Shown: in pieces, positions 55,720 through 64,000 of the stretch | Numbering within the stretch: position 1 is the first letter of the stretch | Layout of the letters: each line of letters starts with the position of its first letter | Assembly (NCBI RefSeq): GCF_000182565.1 | Contig: NW_015971548.1 | Location: 232,215 to 296,214, forward strand | Direction of reading: 5' to 3' | From: Spizellomyces punctatus DAOM BR117 | Lineage: Eukaryota > Chytridiomycota > Chytridiomycetes > Spizellomycetales > Spizellomycetaceae | Length of the DNA: 64,000 nt | The notes under the pieces: model-generated | The model's input: the letters and a program-made list of their open reading frames with translations, nothing else | Told to the model about the DNA's origin: nothing | Databases searched by the model: none | Position numbers and translations under genes: made by a program

Positions 55720-56420
55720 TCCCGCAGAGACTGATAAGAAAACATCCTTTACAAATGGCACCCTTTTTGTTCCGCCCCCCATTTTCTAAAAGGGCTTTTT
55801 GTGAAGGGGGGCATGACCTTGTGTGATAAGTGAGTTGATTGGATCTGTGCAAAAGGCGCACTCCAAGTCTAAAAACGCGACTTGTCTGCTGACCCTCTCA
55901 AACGGATGCTGTGACGCGCGAGTTAAAAGTGGCATAAAAGCAGAAGGTTTGGGGACCTTTTAGGGGGCTTGCAACGGTCCATTGTTTGCATTGCAAATGC
56001 TTTACAAATGCGAGCCCAGAAGCAGGAGGGCATTACAAGATATGCCTACTAGTAAGGCGGATGCGAAAGCCAAGTACCGGTCACTTTAACAAGACCTCGG
56101 CGCCCAACTTTCATCTTCTACTGTCCTCCTGCACTGGTAAGCTCGCCAATGTTCCAACATGGCCGGCCACCCTTTGTTCAAACTGGAGATTGTTGCGGAC
56201 AGAGACAAGATACATATCAAACTACCACACACACATGATGCGACCCTGTCCGTGTTCTACAGAAGAAACCTTTATGGAAAACGTCAAAGGCCCAGCAGCA
56301 GAGCAAAGCCAAATGAGTTTGCAAAAAACAGCCGATCGTTTGATGCAAATAGCCAAAGTTGTCCGTCGTGCCAAAGCGTGACGTAACCCGCGTGCAATTC
56401 CCCCTTGACGTTGCTTGAAA

Positions 56421-56427
56421 TATAAAA
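56421..56427 (+). promoter_or_regulatory. TATA box of the GH77 gene
   Basis: TATAAAA about 101 bp upstream of the ATG at 56522. Confidence 0.5.
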
Positions 56428-56521
56428 TGGCGAGGGCTTCTCTTTCCCCGCCCTTGAACTCACCACCACAAAGTACGGACCCGCCTTCAACAATACCTTC
56501 ATCCATCACACAGTGCAAACC

Positions 56522-58292
56522 ATGCCCAGTACTCGCTCCAAAACCACAACTGTAGTGGACAATTATCCAACACCACCTGCTCGCTGCAGTGGAGTCTTGT
56601 TACATGTCACGTCCCTTCCAACAAAATATGGCATCGGAGATGTCGGACCGTCCGCACTCAACTTTCTGGAATGGCTGCACAAGGCGGGTCAGACTGTGTG
56701 GCAGTTTTTGCCGCTGAACCCTCATGGACACGCAGGGAGCCCATATGGAACGCCAAGTGCGATGGCCGCGAATCCGGCCATTATTGCTCTGGATGTGAGT
56801 TAGTTTTTGGATGACTTTTAAAGAAATTGCCAAGATTTCCACGGGTCGCTCATGATCCATGTGTGTTGATGTATTTTAGCCTCTCTTGGAAGTCGGACTA
56901 CTCCAGCCAAACGATATCGAAGAGCTCCAAGGACTACCAGCAGATCACGTCGATTACGATCGCGTCACACCGCTCAAACGCCGAGCACTGCGTCTGGCGA
57001 GGGACCGGTTCAGAGAGGGGACCATAGCCAACCCCGTTCTGGCCGAGTGGGAAGAGCGTCTCAACAAGTTTGTGGTCGCACATGGTTCGGCGTGGTTGGA
57101 CGATTATGCCTTGTTCACAGCCATCCGCGACAAGGAAGGTAAACCATGGGTGGAATGGCCTGTGGATCTCCGGGATCGCAAATCATCAGCACTGCACAAG
57201 GCGAGAAAAGATTTGGAAGACGATATTGATGAACACGTTTTCAACCAATTCCTGTTCAACGAGCAGTGGACTCTTGTTCGCCGACGGGCCAAAGAGCTTG
57301 GTGTTCGGCTGGTGGGCGATATCCCGATTTTTGTTGCGCACGACAGCGCGGACGTATGGAGCCATCGAAAGATGTTCAAACTGGACAAGGATGGGAAACA
57401 GATTGTTCAAGCTGGTGTACCACCAGATTACTTTAGCGCCACAGGTCAGCTTTGGGGAAACCCAGTCTATGACTGGGATGCAATAGCAAAAGATGGTTAC
57501 AAATGGTGGACGCAGCGCTTCCGTCGTACATTGGAGTTGACCGATGTGATTCGCATTGACCACTTTAGAGGCTTTCAGGCTGCCTGGGAAGTACCTGCTG
57601 AGGACAAAACAGCTCAAAACGGCAAATGGGTCGAAGGACCGGGTGCAAAAGTTTTTCGGGCGGTAGATAAAGCTCTTGGAACACACATGCCTGTCATTGC
57701 CGAAGATTTAGGCTTGATAACTAAAGAGGTTCATGACCTGCGAGATGAATTGGGATACCCTGGTATGAAGGTGCTCCAGTTTGCATGGGGAGGCGATGGG
57801 CAATACGATCCGCGCAATGATCATCTTCCTCACAATTTGAAACATCATCGATGTGTTTATTATACTGGGACCCACGACAATAATACTGTTCGTGGATGGG
57901 CAGAAAGCGCCTCCCCTGCGGAGCGTAGAGCTGTTCGTCAATATCTTGGCCGGGCACCCCCCGGCGTAAGCAACGGAGGAGAGACTGGGGCAAAACGTAA
58001 AAGACTCGACGATGAAGATCAAAAAGAGGTTAAAAGCGATGTCAGCAGTCAAGAAACCGCATTAGAAATCATAGACAGCTCCTCCTACGACTTTATCCGC
58101 CTCGCATTATCATCTATTGCGGATATGGCGATATTTCAGCTCCAAGATGCACTGGATCTCGGTGGTGACTGTAGAATGAATTTGCCTGCAACTGCTGAAG
58201 GAAATTGGAAATGGAGAGCGGGCAATGATCAGTTGACTGAGGAGATTGCACAACGGCTGCGGGAGTTGACGCAATTGTACGGAAGGGTTTAA
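56522..58292 (+). CDS. malQ: 4-alpha-glucanotransferase, GH77 family (amylomaltase, MalQ/DPE1 type)
   Basis: Transfers alpha-1,4-glucan segments between maltooligosaccharides and glycogen/starch ends. Exons 56522-56794 and 56880-58292 give 561 residues. Motifs: GVLLHVTSLPTKYGIGDVGP at the N-terminus, WQFLPLNPHGHAGSPYGTPS, VRLVGDIPIFVAHDSADVWS, GVPPDYFSATGQLWGNPVYDW (split by me only for length), VIRIDHFRGFQAAWEVP with the catalytic Asp nucleophile, PVIAEDLGLITKEV with the acid/base Glu, and YTGTHDNNTVRGWAES. These are complete active-site residues. An insertion of about 42 residues (449-490), rich in Lys/Asp/Glu with AKRKRLDDEDQKEVKSD, interrupts the C-terminal part where bacterial and plastid enzymes are continuous. 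The family is bacterial and plant-plastid; most fungi use a different debranching enzyme. No targeting peptide is obvious. Confidence 0.92.
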
Positions 58293-59739
58293 GGAGAACT
58301 TGTAGATAGTCGGATTGAAACTCGAGTATTATAGATTTTTCTGTAGATAAAGGCAGTCAACCTCCCCTCATCCTCGTACATCAAAGTCTTTCCGCATTTT
58401 TCACTTTGTATTCTGATGGCTTTCTCGATTTCTCGAACTTGAGACTCGCACATAGGCTGGCGCAGGTGACGTCGACAGTACTCGTACAGGTGACAGTGTT
58501 CCATGGGCTTGCCTCACTAGTGATGCTCCTCAAAAGATTCCAGTTATGGACGTGGCTCACATCCCTCCTCGCAGCCGCAACGCGCACAGTTTTCTTAAAA
58601 GTTCCCCCTTGCCAAGCAAAACAATGAAAACACATTCCATCTATATAGAGCGCAACGAGTTGCCGACGTGTACTTTTCATTCACCTGAGCAAAGCTTATG
58701 TCGCCGTGAACAGTCGGAATGTTTGTTCACGCACATCAAGTGTTTTTGCCGGGTCGGTGCAGGGTATGATTGGCACAGTCTTTGGTGGCTAAACGTTAGA
58801 ATCTATCTCCGCGCATATGGTATCAGGTACAATAGCCCCTCCATCATGTTGATAGTTGATCTGGCTCGAAAAGGAAGAATGGCAAGTATCAAGGATTAAC
58901 TCTTTATCTTCGCTTACACTTGCTAATATAGTTTAGTTATATCTGGTGCTGTCTGAGTATGTCCGGGTGAGTTGTTTATCTGAGCTCGCTCATTACAAAT
59001 TACAACCAGGTACATCTCCATATTTTTCCTCGATTAAGCGCATTAGCGCATGTCCATTGTACATGGTGGCATTACTGGTTCCGTCCACGTTTGTACGCTC
59101 CTGTCCAACCCCAGCCTGGTGCGTGCCATGATCTGGGCAAGACCCTCTGGGATACCTTTAGATCCTTGACACTCGTCCTTCCTATGAGTTTGCCCCACCC
59201 CTATGACGAACTTTGGGGTTTTTGAGACATTGTTCAAACGTCCAAAACGCGTCAACAGGAACATAGCAGGGACAGAACTCTACAAACAACCCTTCCATCA
59301 ACCCTTTGCTTTCCACTGCATTTGCGTATATTGCTAGATGGCTGCACGGCGTATCATACATGAACTCTTGATACAAAATAACAATGGCAAGAACCAGGTC
59401 ATAAACATCGGCAATGGCCGTCACCCGCTCTCCGCCGCCACCACCTCAAAAGCCATTTGTCATCCAACCAAAGAAAACATGGCATCCTTCTTACCGACAT
59501 CCGAGAAGGAATATCCCGTTGGAGACATAAACAAATCAACCGACTTCAAGACAATGCTCACCAGCCTCATTGCCATAGTGGCGTATGGCTTGAAACGCGG
59601 TAATCATTTCGGCCGAATTCCATTTGCTCAGTTGGAACACTAGTAGGATTGATCGGTGAGATTAATAAGCAACAAGTATAAAAGGAGGGATTGCTTTCCA
59701 TTGTTCCCCCCGCCATAGAAAACTCGAAACTCTGCAATC
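58293..59739. other. Intergenic region with scattered unassigned open frames
   Basis: No recognisable gene. A minus-strand stretch at 59424-59182 (VYDLVLAIVILYQEFMYDTP) and another at 58680-58381 (GMCFHCFAWQGGTFKKTVRV) look protein-like and could be exons of an unknown gene, but I cannot link them. The TATA box of the reductase gene lies at 59677-59683. Confidence 0.4.
59677..59683 (+). promoter_or_regulatory. TATA box of the MDR reductase gene
   Basis: TATAAAA about 63 bp upstream of the ATG at 59740. Confidence 0.6.
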
Positions 59740-61004
<1,265 letters not shown>

Positions 61005-61290
61005 ATGTGTTATATCCCAGAAAATAAACGACTGTAAAGATCATCTGTTACCTTGCATTCAAAATATAAGGCTACTACGTCTATTGCTCTTGCTTTTCTA
61101 TCGTGGAATCTCGACGGCGGGACTTTGAGAGTGGGGACGCTGCTTGTGGGTACACCCGTCGTAGATCCGCTAAAACCTTGCTCTTGTCGGGGGTGTTTGG
61201 AAGGGATGGCAAGGATTGAAAGACGTGGCGTCTGGGTTGATCCTTAATTATCTTCGCATGCTCATTTAGTATATTCTAGGATAGATTTGT

Positions 61291-64000
61291 TTAGTTTCCG
61301 AAAGAGAAAAGAGCAGAACACCCTCGCCTTACCCGTAACGCGCCAAAACCCATCAAACAGCGGCCGACATTTGCACTATTTTCAAATGAGTTGGCAATTG
61401 GAACCTTGCCCAACTGAACGAAAAAGCACAACTCGTCCACTATTTGCACTTTATATATGTGAAAGCAAAGCCCATCTATACAAAGGGGATGGATGTTAGA
61501 CATATAAATTAGAGTAACGTGCACCGTATTACCTGGCGATATGGCCGTATACATTCGAGGCTGAATCTCACCCCAATCAAATTGTAACGTATCCGCTTTA
61601 AGCTGCCGTAAGGCCCGCTGTAATCCATCTCCTAATTCCAGCTTTCGCTTTGTTGATGATGCGAAAGGGCCTTTTAATTCAGCTACTAGTATGATTCGCC
61701 CATGAGCTGATATGGTGATGTCTGGTCTTTTTCTATCAGCCATCGTAGAGTCTCTAAAATACTGGTTCAGTAAGAGGTACACATCAAGCGAGATCCGCAT
61801 GCTTACATAGCTATGTCCCATCTTTTGTTCCTTACTAAACGGTTAAAATGCGGAAGACAGTATTTGGCTGTATACGACGCTTCTGACTGGCGCTGCGGCA
61901 ATTTAACATGTAAATGACGATACCTGCGCGGAAGTTCAAAGACAGTAAGGCGCCTGTGCTTAGTAAACCAGATGAGGAGCAACTTACAGTGATCTAAGCG
62001 CATCTCGCTCATCAGATGTAAGGTCACCCAAGTCTACTTCTTGCTCATAATCTTCAGTAATTTCATCCTCCAACATCGCAACTTCCAAACTATTCACAGC
62101 TTGTACCAAAGTCGCGCGGGGCGGAGTCACAAGAGGTGTCCACATTTCACAGTCAGATGCGAAATAACGGTAGATATTCGACCATTCGGCGATGCTAACA
62201 TAGGGCTGATAGCACGAAGGCATGCATCTGTCTACTAATAGACCGCGCTTTAAAGAGCTTTGACATGTCTTAGTTATAATTGTAGGAATCAGACTAAGAT
62301 TGACTTACACAATAGATACAGGGTCACTCTCCTCGAAACATCGATCATTCTCGACTTTTTGTTGATCCATATAGATGTCCCGTATGACCAAACGCACTAA
62401 ACGACTGCAATTGACACCTGCTACTTGCAGATCTGTAGCTAATTGCGTGTCGCGTCCGGATAGTATATCCACCAGACCGGGTATTTCCTCCATTGGTAAT
62501 CTTGTAGGAAGGCTTTCGAGAGTAGCGTGATCCTCATCATAATGGTTAATTTCATGTCTGATTATCCTGTTATATGGATGGTACCGAGCATTTTGGGTGC
62601 GGTACGATGTCGTTCCAATTGCCAAGGTTTCTTGAATAGTCCCATCTTCAAAGCGTGTGCTAACGACTTCCAAACCGCGTGTAAGGCTCTGCTGTTGAAT
62701 ATTCGCCAAAATCTCTTCTTGTTCAAATATAATATTGAGTTCCTTGGACTCCGTAGCCAAAACCTTCCACGCATCATAGCATATTAGACAAAATGATAGT
62801 CAAAATGAAATAAGAAAACAAGCTCTACGCTTTGACCGGTCCGGGGCGCACCACATGCCCCAGGAGAGCGCACTGTCCTGGGGTTGAACACGGTCTAAAC
62901 TTGGGGTCGGCGCACCGACTGATATCACTACCTTCAGGCCGCAGTGTGAAGGAGTGCCCTATGAGCTTGCTTCTACATAGATATTACCTTCTCGAGAACA
63001 GGGCGATCTTCTTCCTGTACCAATCGTCTGAAAATCCCTATCCATCGGCCCTTTCTCGTTCGCCAAGGAGTTGCCGGTTTATCCCATTCTCCATAAATTA
63101 GCGGTCTATACTTTTTCACAAATTGCACTAATGAGAACGAGTCCTTCAAGTGTTGCTGGACAGCTTCGTCCCACGGGCAATCCTGGTTCATCGTAATGGG
63201 CTGCAAGGAAAGCGGACGGGTTCCGACATCGACGTGTTTTACAGGCAGTAAGCACATCAGTATACATACCGAATTCGGCAGTCCGAAAATCTGGACGCGT
63301 TACTCCCACTGGACAATACAACAACAGTATTATAGATAATTAACAAATAGAAACAAACGCATCCGGCCCAATCTATGTTATTCTCGCTCCTCTTGCATGG
63401 TACCAGTAACCTTGCCTTCAGTAGGTGCAACAATCGTCGCGGCCGAATCTGCTCGTTGCTGCCCAGGTAAATCAGCATTATCTACAATAGTGACATGTAA
63501 AGGAATAAAATAGTCAGAGACCATTCAAGGCAAAACCATAAATTGACCCATATTACCACTGGCTGGAGGATCAATAGCTTGACCACTTCCATTCTGACCA
63601 CTCGAACCTACGAGAATACAGAAAGAACCGTTATAAAACAATGTAATGTGAACCATTCACACAGTACTTACCATCCACAACCTCATTTCCTCGCTCCCCA
63701 TCCCAGCCATTCACCTGTTGTTCCCGTCTCATTGATTCGGGATCAATATCCCATCCTTCATAGTCATCCCCAACAAGCCCAACCCCAAAAGCAGCTAAAA
63801 CCTCATCAACAGCGCCAATGACATCATCCACAATCTCACTCTCCAGTTCTAATGCAGTCCCATTTATATACTTTGATAAACTCTCTTCTAGGATTCTTCC
63901 CACGCGGTCTACAATCGGCGCACGGTCGACAGCTGGGTAATTTCTTTGCAAAAAGGGTGCCAAGACGCTTAGAACGGTCAATTTGATGACGTAAAGGGAG
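61291..64000 (-). CDS. Unknown multi-exon protein with a PD-(D/E)XK nuclease-like core, 5' end beyond the window
   Basis: A series of minus-strand exons with GT-AG joints runs off the right edge: the first visible one (64000 to about 63673) is open through the end with no ATG, reading VLSVLAPFLQRNYPAVDRAP and VIGAVDEVLAAFGVGLVGDD. Later exons read MNQDCPWDEAVQQHLKDSFS (63257-62973), ELNIIFEQEEILANIQQQSL (62760-62305), VSIAEWSNIYRYFASDCEMW (62223-61984), and a last one to about 61291 with DRKRPDITISAHGRIILVAE then LKGPF. That last exon has the D-x(n)-E-x-K spacing (RPDITI ... VAELK) of the PD-(D/E)XK nuclease fold, as found in restriction-type and CRN-like proteins. No other domain is recognised. 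It could be a genomic defence, DNA-processing or mobile-element-related protein; all are guesses. Confidence 0.5.

Larger units (their letters stand above)
55594..56521. other. Divergent intergenic region before the GH77 gene
   Basis: Contains the TATA box of the small membrane protein (55712-55719) and of the GH77 gene (56421-56427). Overlapping plus-strand frames at 55986-56381 and 56159-56386 look partly protein-like (LFKLEIVADRDKIHIKLPHT) but cannot be assigned or joined with confidence. Confidence 0.4.

Noticed and set aside
55986-56386. Overlapping plus-strand frames before the GH77 gene
   Set aside because: Two frames each look partly coding, but they overlap out of register and no splice pair joins them.

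Overview
This window is nuclear DNA from a fungus, most likely an early-diverging zoosporic lineage such as a chytrid. Short GT-AG introns (about 50-150 bp, a few longer) break up most genes. The gene content is fungal: a heat-shock-factor transcription factor, a KilA-N/APSES DNA-binding domain, a P4 flippase, an Icp55-type peptidase, a NIMA-related kinase and an Scs7-type fatty acid hydroxylase. A class C (GABA-B-like) 7-transmembrane receptor and a GH77 amylomaltase argue against an ordinary ascomycete. The lineage is inferred from content only.

Layout. 0.7-11 kb: Maf/HAM1-type pyrophosphatase (-), ferric reductase/NOX-family oxidoreductase (+), a KilA-N plus GATA-finger transcription factor (+), a PQ-loop vacuolar transporter (+) and an orphan glycosyltransferase-like protein (-). 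11-15 kb: gene-poor, pyrimidine-rich DNA leading into an HSF-type transcription factor (15.1-17.1 kb, +). 17.7-27.7 kb (-): P4-ATPase, mitochondrial X-Pro aminopeptidase and a large unknown protein. 27.9-31.8 kb: aldehyde dehydrogenase (+) and fumarase (-), convergent. 32.3-33.0 kb: two intron-containing tRNA-Asp genes. 33.4-35.1 kb: NEK-like kinase. 36-38.7 kb (-): a secreted-type PstS phosphate-binding domain joined to an EGF-like segment and a class C 7TM domain. 39.2-43.9 kb (+): fatty acid 2-hydroxylase (with an assembly gap), an unknown protein and a divergent eEF1A paralogue. 44.3-50.6 kb: a tiny B12D/NDUFA4-like protein, an omega-amidase, a TMEM198-like membrane protein, a small secreted protein and a thioredoxin-fold membrane protein. 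51-56 kb (-): S1/P1 nuclease with a GPI-type tail, PAP2 lipid phosphatase and a small TM protein. 56.5-61 kb (+): GH77 4-alpha-glucanotransferase and an NADP-dependent MDR reductase. 61.3-64 kb (-): a multi-exon gene with a PD-(D/E)XK-like core that runs off the right edge.

There is no operon structure; neighbours are ordinary independently transcribed eukaryotic genes, several with clear TATA boxes 60-150 bp upstream of the start codon. The features most worth following are the PstS-7TM receptor (candidate phosphate-sensing GPCR), the KilA-N/GATA fusion, a 7-nt microexon in the Maf gene, the GH77 enzyme, and the paired tRNA-Asp introns. Exon boundaries were read by eye from splice signals and reading-frame continuity; where an edge is uncertain the entry says so.
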